A stretch of 64,000 nucleotides of DNA from Ancylostoma caninum. Its lineage: Eukaryota; Nematoda; Chromadorea; Rhabditida; Ancylostomatidae. Where the stretch lies: positions 929,011 to 993,010 of the forward strand of contig JBAJFG010000016.1 in assembly GCA_037903475.1 (NCBI GenBank), read 5' to 3'. The translations under genes were made by a program, and so were the position numbers. The notes beneath the pieces are model-generated. The model saw nothing but the letters and a program-made list of their open reading frames with translations, was not told where the DNA came from and ran no database searches. This document shows, piece after piece, positions 1 through 13,406 of the stretch (position 1 is the first letter of the stretch; the number at the start of each line of letters is the position of its first letter).

Positions 1-215
1 GAGGAATACGCACGAATACGCCATACGATGGAGAACGAACTTCTCATGCTCATACTCAACTCATAAGAAGGACTTCATGTTTGGGCCCATTGAAAGATTG
101 GTTCTGCTTCTTTATAAATTTTCTAGAGATTTGGCAAGTGTGAAGCATTTGCACATGTCCCAAGTGGCTGCCCCACCCTACTTTCTAGCGTCCCGAAGGG
201 GCGCTAGTACTCCTT
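1..215. repeat. Dispersed repeat, copy 1
   Basis: This stretch is similar to 27655-27890 over its whole length. Both end in the same block, a run of gtggctgccccaccc followed by a short near-palindrome (ctagcg...cgctag). No coding capacity is visible. It is probably the end of an uncharacterised interspersed element whose 5' side lies outside the window. Confidence 0.6.
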
Positions 216-3200
216 AAAAAAGAGAAAAAAAAACACTGACAGTGCAAACTTTGTGAAGTTCGCTGAAATCTGCTTCATATTTACTGGATTCCACAGCAAA
301 GAACTTGTTGAAGGATACGTAGGAATGATTCCGACCATTTTTGTCCTTGATGGAGAAGACGTCGAAACCAAGCGCCCTCAAGAACTGGCTGTCGTCTTGT
401 ATGGCTGAAATTTACACATCATGCTATGTACATATGCAGTTTGTTAGTTCAGAGAGGGCCGCAATAAAGTGCTTTTGTCTGCAATTACGACCCGCACGGT
501 GTTGGGCAACTGGTCTAGTTGCTGCATTTTTTCTGTAAGTTTTAATATATATGAGATATGACTTCTTACGTTTTGATGTTTTGTATACTGCCATATAGTG
601 AAATTTCCTTTCAGACGCATCCTGCGGCGTCTTCTCATCGGTGGCGTAGCCTTTGGATCCCGTCGGAAAAAGGGCGTGGCGTATGATACTCCATGGATAT
701 GCAGGTGCTACGGTGATCTGTTGACAGCCACGCACACTCACGAAGGAGGGAGTGACTATTATTCACTTTATTCACTTATTTTATACATGAGCCATGTCAT
801 GTCTATAACAATAAAAAAGAAACGAAATACGTAAGAAAACCAAAATATTAGTGAACGACAACTGAAGGCAGCATCGGAAAACTTGGAGTTGAAAAAAAAG
901 AGAAGAAGAAGAAATACAACGAGGCAAGGGGTAGTTAATAAACCGCGGGACTGAGGGAGTTTCCAAGCAATGTCTTCAATGATCTTACACTATCGGGGAT
1001 TGCCTTTTACTCAGTCTAAGGTAAGCTAGGGTAGGTAGACTATTGAGCGTTTGAATCACTCTTTCTCACCAGAAACTATGAATTAACACTATGAAGCTTT
1101 TTGAATGAAACTTTTGTTTAGGTTTGAAAAATGGAAATTTTGTGATTAGACTTTGTGTTGAGATATTTACTCCCGAAAAATTTTGCGGAATTTCTTTTCT
1201 GTTAATGAAGAAGGCTAATCGTTCGGCTAGCCACAAAATCCCCGTCCACTTGTCAAATGATGTGAGTTTTAACGTACACTATCCATAATTTCGTAACCCG
1301 TAATTTTAACAGCTTTGAAGCATCAAAGACGTCCTGCTTTCATCCATTGAAGTTTTCGACGTTATTCATCTTTACTGGTAGCAGAAGTGCTGCAAACGCT
1401 TAGTAGTCACTCCCTTCCTTGTGAGCACACGTGGCTGTCAGCAGAAGCTGCGTAGCACCCGCATATCCGTGGGGCATCGTTAGCCACGCCCACTTTTTGA
1501 AGGGACCCAAGGCCCTCCCTCAATCTCATCGATTGAACACCAATGCAGTCCTAATAGCAGACCCCCCCCCCCATCGGCCCCCGCTGAGTTAACAGACCAA
1601 AGGGTTACCCAAAACTGTTCGGCTGGTGTTCAAGGGCTATCTAAATTTTATGTAAGGGCCAGTGATGGTCAAATTGAGGGAGTGATTTATGGCAACCACT
1701 GCCAGCAATGGTGCCGTATTTAGATCTCAGAGGCTTGTTTCTTATCAGCATCTCGATCAAACTTTTTTCTAGGTGCCGTTCAAAGGATGTCCGCGGGGAG
1801 ACAACCACAACGTTAAACTCGGTTATTCTCTCTGAAGGATACTGGACTACAAGGTCAAAGGGACCAAACATATGTTGTTGGAGGGATGAAGTCGTGGCAG
1901 GTTCAAGGCGAGCTCTGAGGAAGGGACGCAACGAATACCTTTCGCGGTAAAACATTCATCGCACCGATACGATATTTGGATAATTTGGATACTTCAGTAG
2001 TCTCCTACATCCGTCATGGCATAAGACCCACTTCGGGACCTCACTCTTATTCGATGAACGGGCGAGGATGCGTTCTGTTGACATCACTCTTCTCTTTATT
2101 ATAATCAACTACCTTTGAGGGCAACCTCTTGAATGTTTGCCGATGTCATGGGGACGTTCATGCTGAAAATGGTTCTTTTTTCTAGCTGATCTCCTCAAAG
2201 AAAACCTCAGTGAGATATTATGCCGACGTGCTGATATCCGTCGACAACTCTGCCAGAAGATGTTTCCAGCTCTGCTATACCAGCAGAGAAACGATTCTGG
2301 ATATCGAATGAGAATCTTTTCACTGATGAAGCTGTGGGCAAATCATCCTAATAGTTTGATCGCGATCGCTACCTATATATCTTCTTCACCGTACTTGAAC
2401 ACTGACCAACTAATTTCCGCCGCGCTATTTTGTTTCACTTTGAAATGACGAAAGTCAAACAAAAAAGTGTAGTGATAGTGATATGAAGGAAGAACAACAG
2501 CAAATATGCACCAACAATATATCAGCGCATGTTATAACGAAATATACATTATGTTCGACCTACTTTCTTCGAAGGCATCCGCTTCTCTGGAACATAGATA
2601 GGGGAGCTGCATCTTTGGTTCTCCGTAGTAAGCACGCCCTTTCTTCGTTTTGTCCCTATATCCATCCTTCAAACGGAAAAAAATTGGTCTGTCCTCCTCT
2701 CCAGTGTCCTTGTCAGTATCTGGAACGACAGTGTCTATTTTGATGCTTCGATCTGAAAAATAGTTTTATGGCCGGCTATTGCTATTCTGGCTAGCCCTAT
2801 TCTGGTTCCGCTAGCGGTTAGCAACTATCGACCCTAAGGGACTTAAGCATCAGTAATAGGCTTTATTGGAGCGCACACTGTGCAAATATAACTATGGCTT
2901 CGCATGTATTACTTAATGGTCAATTTGAGCTTTGTATTTCTGTGTCCCTTAGCCTTCGCGGTAACGGTTCCGTTTAATGCTGTATATTCTGAGAAATTGT
3001 CAAGAATTCTGTGCCACACAGACGTCACCTGTAGCGAATTTGTCTTCCTTGAAGAAATTAGGGTTGAGTGAGCGTATGGGTGAATTTATAGTAGTTGCGT
3101 GCGTCAGTGGCTCGACAGACGCGTGCCTTACGCGTGCCTCAAAATATAACTGTGAAATTACTAAACTCTCGTTATCGGTTTTATTCCTGAAGTTATTTCC

Positions 3201-4317
3201 TGTTGAGGTTGTCTAAAGGGGAATTTATATTGGATGCGTGTGACTGACGTTCGTGCGTTCATGTATTGAGGAATAGGGCCCAGTCGCGTCGCAGTCGCAG
3301 CTCAGACGCACGCGTTTAGAGGCAGCACCCACTAAAATTTCAATTTCTACTGTCAAAGATTTCAGCGTTTCCTAGTTATATCGAGGCTGCTTAACCCATT
3401 CATGATACTCAAACGTTCCTATGGCACCTGAACGCTCCTTTTCGAAGCTCATGATTCGATAATGCGCAACGAGTGCGACGAGTTGCACGGGCCGTAGTAT
3501 GACGACCGGGATCGAAAGATCGATAAAGCCGCCTATTTACCCACTGGATTTTCGCAAAACCACTTATTTTTCCTTGGAATGTAGCCGTTCAACATTGCAT
3601 CGAAAGAAATAATCACTGGAAAATATATATCAATCAACAAAGGTATTGCTTGGGAATAAAAACGTCATGGAATTCCCAAATGGAAGAAGAATAATTTAAA
3701 ATCGAAATTTTGGCAAAAACCAGGAGCAACAATCGTGAAAGAGGTACAAACACCGTGCTAATGCGAAGGGGTCACGGGTTACAAAAAACGATAAAAAACA
3801 GAAAGAATAGGAAAAGGACCTACAATTTCAAGGACTGCTGCAAAACAGCTGATTCTACTGCGCTGGCGCAACGAAAGGAACGCACGACACTCGCGGCAAC
3901 TGGTCCAAAGTTATCGCAATCACGCAAGAACTACTTGCCAACGAGTTGATTGCAGCGCGTTTCCGCTGCTCGTTTTGTACGAAGACAATTCGGAGTGTGC
4001 TAAAGTTCCTCGAACATCTGAGAGGCAAAAATTTCCGTGGGTGCAGCCTTTAAGGCCTCGCGACGGCCGCGCGTTCTTTTTATTTAGGGAGTGCGTGCCG
4101 CGTTGACGGTCTCCATGGAAAATCCTTCGCAAAGAAATGCGAGCGTCTGGCGCGCGACTAACGCATGCAGCTAGTATAAATTGCCCTTAATATGACCTCC
4201 GACTTCCTGACCTACATATACGGGTTTCACGACGCAACAGCGAAAAAAAAATATGCTAGCATTTTAGAAGAGGAGTTCTTTCCCAGAACAGACAATGGTC
4301 ACTGAAAGGGAATACTG
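216..4317. other. Gene-poor region, nothing confident
   Basis: Only short open frames without recognisable domains occur here, and none pairs with good splice sites to make a longer protein. There is a poly-C run near 1561-1573. I see no RNA gene or clear transposon ends. Confidence 0.5.
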
Positions 4318-4820
4318 TTAATAAATTCGCCGTATCTGAGTGAGGTCATTTAAAAGCCAAATTTGCAGCTCTAAACACAATGCTGAATGATGGTGAATGA
4401 AAGCATCGCAGCAATTTTTTGAACAAATTATAGCGTTTGAGATGCTGAAGAATATCAAGAGCCTACCCCTTTTTCTTCGTTTATATGGCTGAGGTTGTAG
4501 CAGCCCAGCAGAGCTCCCAGTGTTTCCTATCCATAGTCCAGAATTCATCGAGCCGTAGAGTACTAAAAAGCGTGACTGAGTTACAACATTACGTCCATAT
4601 GAAAATTGTGACCAAAAGTTACAAATTGACACATATTGCGACCGATATTCGACGAATCTCTTACCAGTAGCCCACTTCATCTCATCCCTGGTCGTAACTA
4701 CATGCAAAGAGTAGCCTTCTGGGCATGCGTCACGCGAGAACGGTTCACCATTCGGTTGCTTCAACACGAAGCAGTGATCAAAGATTTCTTGCTCGTGATC
4801 ATCGCAGGTGTACTCTCTAT
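4318..4820 (-). CDS. C-type-lectin-like domain fragment (partial, possibly a pseudogene)
   Basis: Two minus-strand segments look like exons. The first (4820-4665) follows a TTATAG acceptor and ends at GTAAGA. The second starts at 4562 after a TTTTTAG acceptor and is open to a stop at 4318. The phase is kept across the join. The peptide has Cys-rich spacing and hallmarks seen in nematode C-type lectin folds: a DHCFV segment, DACPEGYSLHVV, an acidic TTRDEMKWATG step and LWIGN. The C-terminal half of a lectin fold (WND-type motif and last cysteines) is not evident, and the sequence after the WIGN block turns basic and then low quality. No signal peptide exon was found upstream. It could be a relic, a partial gene with unseen exons, or chance resemblance. 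Confidence 0.35.
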
Positions 4821-6136
4821 CTATAACTGACCGCGTATTCCTAGGTTTCATAGATGTTTTTTCTTGAATTGTAAGGATTATGAATGTAAAAACGACAGCT
4901 GTGAACTACAACGCTTGGGAGAGAGCACAACGACTTTTTGAATTATGTAATGATCCGCACGTAGAATAATTCAGCCTCTTATGACACTCAGATTGACTCT
5001 ACTTTGCTCACCTGGTGGTGGTCAGAGACAGAGTAAAGCACGTGTGCGATATTCCCAACCACACTTATTACTGGTATACATGAACGGAATAGCAAATGGG
5101 GTGCACGTATCTATGAGGTCTGGATGAATTTTGAATAGAATTTCCTTCATACGGAGGAATGACACATGTAAATAATATCTTCTGATTCAGCAGTAATTTG
5201 AAGTACAGCATAACAGGTACAGACCATCTGAAACAGTGGGGCGGATGAAAATCGGTATAAGATCTAGAGGTGACGTGGCCGACTTGGCAGCATTTGCCGG
5301 TTCGATCAGCCGTTGCTTTTGTTTGTTTTTTCAAGATATTTACCTCCCTTTTCACTTCTTGTAAGTTTCTTCATTAGTTTTTATTCCAAACAGCTGATCG
5401 CCGGATGCGCCGCATCTGCGTATCTCTAGATTTCCATCCGCCCTGTAGTTTCGGATGAATTGTAAAATAGGGTCTGAACAGTTTTACCTCACCTCTCAGG
5501 CTGCTCAGAAGGAAATAGCATGATGCTAATCACGGATTACGAAACGAGACATCTACGTTTTGAAGCATTATGCTAAGATGTTGGTGAGTATAAATACAAC
5601 TCTTGAATTCGATATATATATATATATACTAGTCTGTCCGTCCGGCTAACGCCGGACTTCCAGACTTCTATTGATGCTCGCTTCGCTCGCACACTGCACG
5701 TTGAAAGCAAACACAAAAGTGTGAATGGATTGATAAATTCTCTTTCCATCCACGCAGTTCTATCGTTCTCCTGAGAAGCCCTTGACCTCCTAGATGGTAG
5801 GATGGTAGTTTTCCCCGTATAAACGAAGTTTTATTCTCCCATATGAGCGAAGTTAGTGGCCGTGAAGAATTGAGTGTAACCAATTCAGTGTAAATGTTAT
5901 CTTGAAATGATTTAGGCTCAACTGGCTGTTGTGGTAATTCAAGTGATAAGGGTCCACCGGTGTATATAAACAGAAAGGAAGGAGTGGTTTATTCAGACAC
6001 AAACGGAATGGGAAGAGAACACGGATACGAAGGGAAACAATGTGCATCTAGGTGACTTAGGTAAGACGGTCCGCTGAAACAGGGTAAGCGTACCGCTCAT
6101 GCAGAAATAGGCCCGCCTAGCGTATTCATATTACAT
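4821..6136. other. Gene-poor region with a TA tract and small hairpin
   Basis: No supported gene. A TA dinucleotide run at about 5612-5629 is followed directly by an imperfect hairpin (5631-5666, arms agtctgtccgtccggc and its near-complement, loop taac). That layout resembles the end of an AT-flanked transposable element, but no second end was identified. Confidence 0.45.
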
Positions 6137-7500
6137 GTGGACGCCGGCGCACCCTCGTCACGCTGTTGGACCCGACTCCTGGCGTTTCCCCACTTTCGGA
6201 CGCCGGCGCATCCTTATCACACCGTTGGACCTGACTCCAGGCGTTTCCACACTTTTGGACGCCGGCGGATCCTTATCACACCGTTGGACCCGATTCCTGT
6301 CGTTTCCCCACTTTTGGACGCCACCGCATCCTTATCACACCGTTGGACCCGGACCCGACTCCAGGCGTTTCCCCACTTTTGGACGCCACCGCATCCTTAT
6401 CACACCGTTGGTCCCGACTCCTGGCGTTTCCCCACTTTTGGACGCCGGCACACCCTTATCACACCGTTGGACCCGACTCCAGGCGTTTCCCCACTTTTGG
6501 ACGCCACCGCATCCTTATCACACCGTTGGACCCGACTCCTGGCGTTTCCCCACTTTTGGACGCCACCGCATCCTTATCACACCGTTGGTCCCGACTCCTG
6601 GCGTTTCCCCACTTTTGGACGCCTGCGCATCCTTATCACACCGTTGGACCCGACTCCTGGCGTTTCCCCACTTTTGGACGCCACCGCATCCTTATCACAC
6701 CGTTGGACCCGACTCCTGGCGTTTCCCCACTTTTGGACGCCACCGCATCCTTATCACACCGTTGGACCCGACTCCTGGCGTTTCCCCACTTTTGGACGCC
6801 GGCGCCCGACTCCTTTCCCCACTTTCGGACGCCTTATCACACCGTTGGACCCGACTTGGCGTTTCCCCACTTTCGGACGCCTGCGCACCTTATCACACCG
6901 TTGGACCCGACTCCTGGCGTTTCCCCACTTTTGGACGCCACCGCATCCTTATCACACCGTTGGACCCGACTCCTGGCGTTTCCCCACTTTTGGACGCCAC
7001 CGCATCCTTATCACACCGTTGGACCCGACTCCTGGCGTTTCCCCACTTTCGGACGCCTGCGCATCCTTATCACACCGTTGGACCCGACTCCTGGCGTTTC
7101 CCCACTTTTGGACGCCGGCGCACCCTTATCACACCGTTGGACCCGACTCCTGGCGTTTCCCCACTTTCGGACGCCTGCGCATCCTTATCACACCGTTGGA
7201 CCCGACTCCTGGCGTTTCCCCACTTTTGGACGCCACCGCATCCTTATCACACCGTTGGACCCGACTCCTGGCGTTTCCCCACTTTTGGACGCCGGCACAC
7301 CCTTATCACACCGTTGGACCCGACTCCTGGCGTTTCCCCACTTTCGGACGCCTGCGCATCCTTAACACACCGTTGGACCCGACTCCTGGCGTTTCCCCAC
7401 TTTTGGACGCAGACGCACCCTTATCACACCGTTGCACCCGACTCCTGGCGTTTCCCCACTTTCGGACGCCTGCGCATCCTTATCACACCGTTGGACCCGT
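6137..7500. repeat. 59-bp minisatellite array, about 23 units
   Basis: A tandem array with period 59 bp: successive 60-column lines shift by exactly one base. Each unit contains ccttatcacaccgttgga and tggcgtttccccact. Units fall into sub-types at a variable block after ggacgcc (accgcatcc, tgcgcatcc, ggcgcaccc, ggcacaccc). Near 6800-6890 units are shortened or scrambled, and a unit near 6345 has a small duplication. All three forward frames are open for 340-488 codons, because 59 leaves a remainder of 2 when divided by 3 and the unit has no stop in any forward frame. I read this as a satellite rather than a gene: no splice-linked exon, start context or domain supports translation. Confidence 0.92.
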
Positions 7501-7728
7501 CTGTAGGTATTCTCCACCTTGTGGGGTCCGCGCACCCACCGCAACACGGTGCACTCACCGCTCTCCACTTCCCCATCCTTTAGAGCTTCTCTTCATTCTT
7601 TGAACCTCACCATACCCGTCCCTATCATCTTGTTGACCCCGCAATCACCATCACTGGCCAATCAGGGAATTTCGTTTCACACACACCCACACACACACGT
7701 GACAGACTAAGCGCTTTATTATAAGTCA

Positions 7729-7774
<46 letters not shown>

Positions 7775-10700
7775 CGAAGGATGCTGACATCATTCATATT
7801 TGTCATTGTCCTTATCCTTAGGGCCACGAGAACGCACTGTTAAAATCAAAAGAATGACCAGACCAGCTGTCACCACTCTACTGCTATGTCTGCTTTTTGT
7901 TTCAGGTCTTATCTATAATAGTTTTATCTGAACTCACAGAAGACACATGTTGTGGAAGTCCCTTCTTTAAAACTTGAAACTGGGTATGGCGAAACTTTGG
8001 CGCAGAAATCCACGGCAGCTTGTTTTTCATATGTCTTCTTAGGATATTTAACTGTACATTTTGTCGTGCCCTTAATGAAATAGTTCCGAACCAGTCAGAT
8101 TCTATACATCTGAACTCTATTCTATACACGTATTAAAACAAATTGCTACATAGAATAGAAAAAAAAACAAGACATATTTCTCTACATATCGCTGTCTAGA
8201 TAAGAGGTATTCTATCAGTCCTTAATTTTATGATTACGCATAGTTACTACTAATGAATAATAGAAACGAGAACTCAAATCAGGTCATAACTGAGACTTTG
8301 CGATAGCATCACTTATACTACTTGCATTTATTACTACTTATTACACTACTTATTTACAGGGTATTGGCAGGAGCAGGTAATCAGAGACAAATGTCGAGCC
8401 CCTGTGTCTCCGCCCAAGAAAGCCGCTCCTCCATGGTCCAGCCCCTTGCACACGGCCGTTTGGAGTTCTCTGAACATCTTCTCCATCAATCGTCTCAAGA
8501 ATAAAGGGGATCACTCTGAGTGACCCAGACTTCAGAACATGTGGGTGTAAAAATAATATAGAAATTTAGGACTGTCAGGTAGAAAAAGCACTTCTGCTGC
8601 AACATTTGGGATCTCTCGAAGCCCGTTCACGTACCGCTGCCATATCATAGAAAAACACAATTTATTAATGTTCTAGTCAATAATTCTCCAGCACTCCTTT
8701 GAAAGCTGTCAATTCAATCAAAGTCATCTCCTTTTTTAGCACATCATTCTTAATCTCGTTACAATGACCTACTCGCACTTAGTTGAGAGTAACTTTTTTC
8801 ACTTAGGCGTCGAGTAGCGAAAATGATGTTTTTTCTAAGGCATTGTTTTCGACGCATTCAAATTCGTCGCATGTGTTTACAAAGTTGTGCGTCACTTCTT
8901 ACACCTGGAACCTAACATTCTTTAAAGTGTACGGAAAGGGTAGGCTGAGGTAGTTACATTCGTGGCTTCTGTCTCGCCAAAGCACACGCGATTGTGCGTG
9001 TAAGTGAGCCTGGTAAGCTGGCGCAGGACCAAAGAAAAATCGCATTGATGTCAGCGTTTTGATGAGTAAATGTCAACTCTCTGTGTTCTGCTAGATGGTT
9101 TAGTGGAAGCAACTTGACAAAGTACATCAGCAGCTGTTCCCGCACCTTGGTGCTGCCACTGCGTAGATGCTAAGGAAAATAAGCGGACAAAAATGACAAA
9201 GGCGATGATTTTGAGCACCTTCTTTAAACGACAAAGAGTAGTCCTACCTCAAGAGTGCCTTTCCCAAAAAGGGCGGGACTCATGCAGAATCGTAAAAACG
9301 TATCTAAAGGGAAGCTATTTCAGACAGGTGTATACATGTTTAGTTGTTAAACGTACCTGAATCTGATATTGAGCTAGGCACTAACAGAAGAACGAGTATC
9401 CAAGTTGATCTACGGCAAAGTCTTGCCATTTAATTAACACTGAATTCGAACTGTTTAGAAACTTTTCTCACGCATCATTCCATTATCTGAACGAATGCAG
9501 AAGTGACCGTGAGTTCACATTGCTTTGCAACCGTGCGATCAATCAAACTGAGTCAGCTGATTCAGTTTACTCCGAGTTTCACGTCACGGTTACCTCGAGG
9601 TTTCGACCAAATCACTACCACCCCGAATAATTTCGAACATCTAGCCGATCAAAATTATTTTTCTAGAGAACCAGAGGATAAATTCCCTTTTTTTAGCATA
9701 TATACTCTGCCCGGTCTGCTGCTTCTATGTACTGCACATGAACCATGGAAGCTAAGAATTAGGGCAATTTCTAATACTTCTGCAATAGAGCCTGAGAGTA
9801 CAAGATCATTTACTGAGGAATAGTTCTCTGCGCAGCAGCTGCGCCACGCAAATTTGAGTCTTTATGCGCGTTTGCAAACTAATGAGTACGTAAAACATGA
9901 ATATGTGTTTCACTTTCAGGACTGCATGCATTTTCCCATGATGGGCATGGCGTGATCTAACATATCAAAGTGCTGGATATTTTGTGAGATTTTGCAATCG
10001 AGAAAATAGTAATTTTAGGGATCCCGCTCAGTCAAATATTGTCTTAGAATGTTAAGTTACATGGAAATCTTATAATTCTTAAGGATTCCAGCAGGATTTG
10101 CTAAGATTATGCTTGATAAAGCTGGTCACCTGTAGGATAGCCCAAAAGTGGATGTCTTTGAAGACAATATTATTCTATTTTTGACAGGTTTTTTCTACAT
10201 AAAATTTTCTATTAGTGTTATTTTTTCTCTACGTGGCCTCTTTTTCCCCGGTTTGTATACTTTTTCACTTACTTTTTTACTTTTCACATTATAATCTTAA
10301 AGTGGCCTTTTGTCTTTCTTCACTTGCTTCTATGATGTGCACTATTGGCGTGAGGCTAACAAACCACAGATGTTGCTCAAATGCATTTCTTGACCCGCAA
10401 GTCTTGCGTAACATTACCCGCAAAGATATTATGAAAAAAAGGAAGCCTTTGCTGAAATGGAAGCCCATTTCCTACAGTCATATCAGAAAGATCTGTTGTA
10501 GAGAGTAGCGGTTTCGGCCTACATAGAAGTGTTTTCTAGAGACGGTCGCAGTTGGTCGCAAAAATAGCACAAGTGCTCGCATACAGGAAGATTACTGCTA
10601 GCCACTAAACATATTACTTGAAAACACGAATAGGACGTGTGCTTAGTCGTTCATTTCTCACGACTTCACGTTTGGATTTCTTCCCATGCCTGAGAAGTGT

Positions 10701-11480
10701 GGTTACTAAGATGTATGAAAGCTTGTTCCAAGGTCTATGGAAAGAATTCTAAATAGAACATTCGCGCGACAACATAGACGACAGCGACAACTCATGGTCA
10801 TCAGTTTTACGTAGGCGTTGTTATATAAAAACGGTAGCTTTTCATTATCTAATCATGCCCCGCTAGGTGATCGATCGCCAAAAAGCCAAAACCACTTACA
10901 TCGTATGCGCGGACTATCGGCGAATATTTTGGTGCATTGAACGCAACGTATTATGGTAGGTCGAAAAATACATTTTGAGCGGTTAGATTTGCAAAATTGC
11001 ACACTGCGCACCAGGATGGAAGAGATCAACAGCAAGGATGGCCTAGTAGATGAAGCAGCGGACTCTCAATCATTCATAAACCATGGACAGGTTGGCTCGA
11101 ATTCCCTCGATGAGAGAAAAAGGCTAGCACTACGAAGACATGGATGGACTATGCAAACAGCCATCTTTTCGTATTTCTGATGAGAATTTGCATATTTATG
11201 TTGTTTTATGCTCCGGTGAATCACTATGGATCCACAATGGCGTCGACCCCGGCGCTCGTCCGTGCGAGACTGTGCGCAAGCAGTGACCAAGCTGCCAGAG
11301 GTTGTCACGGTGCAGGCGTCCAGTCGACCGGTAATTGCGGAGAGTGCTGCCTTGTGCGCTGGATTAGGAGCAGTAGCGCCTGATGGTTTACGGACTCATT
11401 TCAGCCTGAACGCGTTCAGTTCTCGGGCGGATAGGGATGCAAGCCCCGTTTTCAGCGGCCCTAGAGCAGCCTGAATGCTG
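7501..11480. other. Gene-poor region with a long TA microsatellite
   Basis: No gene model could be supported on either strand. A pure TA dinucleotide run lies at about 7729-7768. Several open frames of 60-106 codons (for example 9503-9823 and 10215-10508, both +) have no recognisable domain and no fitting splice partners. Confidence 0.5.
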
Positions 11481-11487
11481 CTAATTC

Positions 11488-11735
11488 TCGAGCGAAAACA
11501 GGGTAAAATGGAGTTTGGGGGGGGGCACTTGGTATAAGTCGATAAAATGACCTGTCCTGCACGTTCAGACTTGTTAGCTGACATGTCCAGAACGCTCTGA
11601 CTTGTTAGCTCTCCTAATGTACAGTAGTTACCTGTAATGCAAACAAGTCAGAACGTGTAGGACAGGTCATATCATCGACTTATACCGAGTGCCCCCCCCA
11701 ACTCCAGTTCACCCCAAAAACACCCTAACGCTCGT
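11488..11735. mobile_element. Foldback/MITE-like inverted repeat with poly-G/poly-C arms
   Basis: Two arms of roughly 85-90 bp (about 11488-11575 and 11645-11735) are inverted copies. Each carries a G/C homopolymer next to cactYggtataagtcgat and gacctgtcct. The spacer is about 70 bp and there is no coding capacity. The structure fits a non-autonomous foldback element; target-site duplications were not resolved. Confidence 0.7.
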
Positions 11736-11944
11736 TCGGACCCTCGCTTCCCACTTTTTCGTAACAGGATTTGCCCCCGAAACTGTCTGAGTAGGTACTG
11801 GAAGCAAGTGCAAATGAAGTTTAAATATCGAAAATTTAGTAGGAAGAGCCTAGTAAATAATTTAATGCCGACTCCAGTCATTAAATGAAGCATACCGTAA
11901 CATGTGGTCCAGTCCTTGCGGCTGTACCACTCGTACAGAACTTC

Positions 11945-12515
11945 GCCACGGCGGCCGAATCGCGAGTAGAGACTATTTCTACATATTTAATCCGGCTCCT
12001 TGCCAAAATGCCAAGGCTAGTGGCATTCATTGCTGGACCCAACTACTCACGAACGCTGCGGTCCTTCAAACAGTGTGTTTAGGAGGAGTATGGAATAGAT
12101 TGCTGGTTTGGTTGGACAACTTTCCGTCCCCTATCAGTGCTCTATTTTCGTGTCAGTGTTCTAGTCTTATCTTTATCGCATTGTAGGCATTCCAACTTGG
12201 TTTGCATTTGCTGATTTGTGCAAGGATTTTCAGCACAGATTTGAGATTTCACAGTCACAGTCAAATTCAGTCCTGCACTTGGCCGGAATGCCCGCAATAG
12301 AACCCTGACAGAATAACGGAACACCGACAGGGGAGACGGGAAAGTTGTTTAACCGAACCAGCAATCTATTTCGAAGTCTTCCTCAACACATTGTTCAAAG
12401 GACCGCAACATTCGTGAGTAGGTGGATCTAGCAATGAACGTCGCCAGCCTTGCCTTTTTGCCAAGGAGCCGAATTAAATATGTAGGAATAGTCTCTACTC
12501 CGAATCGCGTCGCTT
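11945..12515. mobile_element. Foldback element with about 160-bp arms
   Basis: About 11965-12127 reappears inverted at 12337-12510. Shared blocks include catatttaatccggctcctt, ggtccttcaaacagtgtgtt and ctggtttggttggacaactt, with scattered mismatches. The ~210-bp centre has no gene. The arms have diverged, so the insertion is not very recent. Confidence 0.75.
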
Positions 12516-12599
12516 GAAGTATGTCCAGGACTATAGCGAAGTAGTCCAAGGCGATGAAACGTGGCAGTCAATGCACATCGTTTCCATCATTGCTACTGG

Positions 12600-13406
12600 A
12601 GTAGCCTCAAACTTCGCCAGTAATCTTCGCATTCAGACAAGAGATCATGATAACATATGATCATCAATTTGACTCGGCTCTCCACAGTCATAGTTTCCAT
12701 TGTCGTTACCATCTACATTTCCTATTCATTTTTGGCAAATTTTCGAAGAATACAGGCGGTGGAACACGATGAGCCCATTTGGGAAGCGTCGACGGTGATG
12801 TGGCGGAGCAAACGATACGCATCGTCTCAGTTATCGCTGTTTCTAGGATCGTCACTTTATTTCATTTTAAATCAGCGACGTCTAGGGACACTCTGGAAGA
12901 GATCAACACCAAAATTGTCTCCAAATTCCTAGCCTCTGGAGTATAGAGAAAACCAGTCTTGTTACTGTGACTGAACATCAATATAAGGAACAAACCGATG
13001 TTCTGCCGAGATGTTCTGCAGAATGCCCGCACTGGGAGGTTACCGATGAGAATAACAACCCTACTCGTTTCTCGAGTTTTCATACTGCGATATCACTGCT
13101 ATATCATTGCTATCCACGTAGTGATAATCATGTTTGAACGAGATCATCGAATCATACACTTGTCAGAGAACGCCTGAGACGACCAATAGTACAGTTTTTA
13201 ATATTTTCTCTTATCAGAAGCCGTATAGTCATAGTGTAATTGCTACAATTTCACATGACCGAACGCAGGATTTCTTTTTTTTTCTATCATAAGTCATAGA
13301 AATTGTGATACGATAACGGTAAAAAAGAACATGATAGATGCGTACGTTCCATCAACACCGGTAGACTTCCTCAAAGCTGGAATAAATAAATTGGTTGACC
13401 CACATA
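12600..13406. other. Intergenic, downstream of IRLD-A
   Basis: The region follows the minus-strand stop codon of IRLD-A. I saw no clear AATAAA on the minus strand close to the stop, and no other gene. Confidence 0.4.

Noticed and set aside
424..741. 105-codon minus-strand ORF
   Set aside because: No domain, overlapped by ORFs in other frames, no splice signals extending it.
6135..7603. Long overlapping plus-strand ORFs (482, 488 and 340 codons)
   Set aside because: They are the three reading frames of a stop-free 59-bp tandem repeat, with no start context, domain or splice partner.
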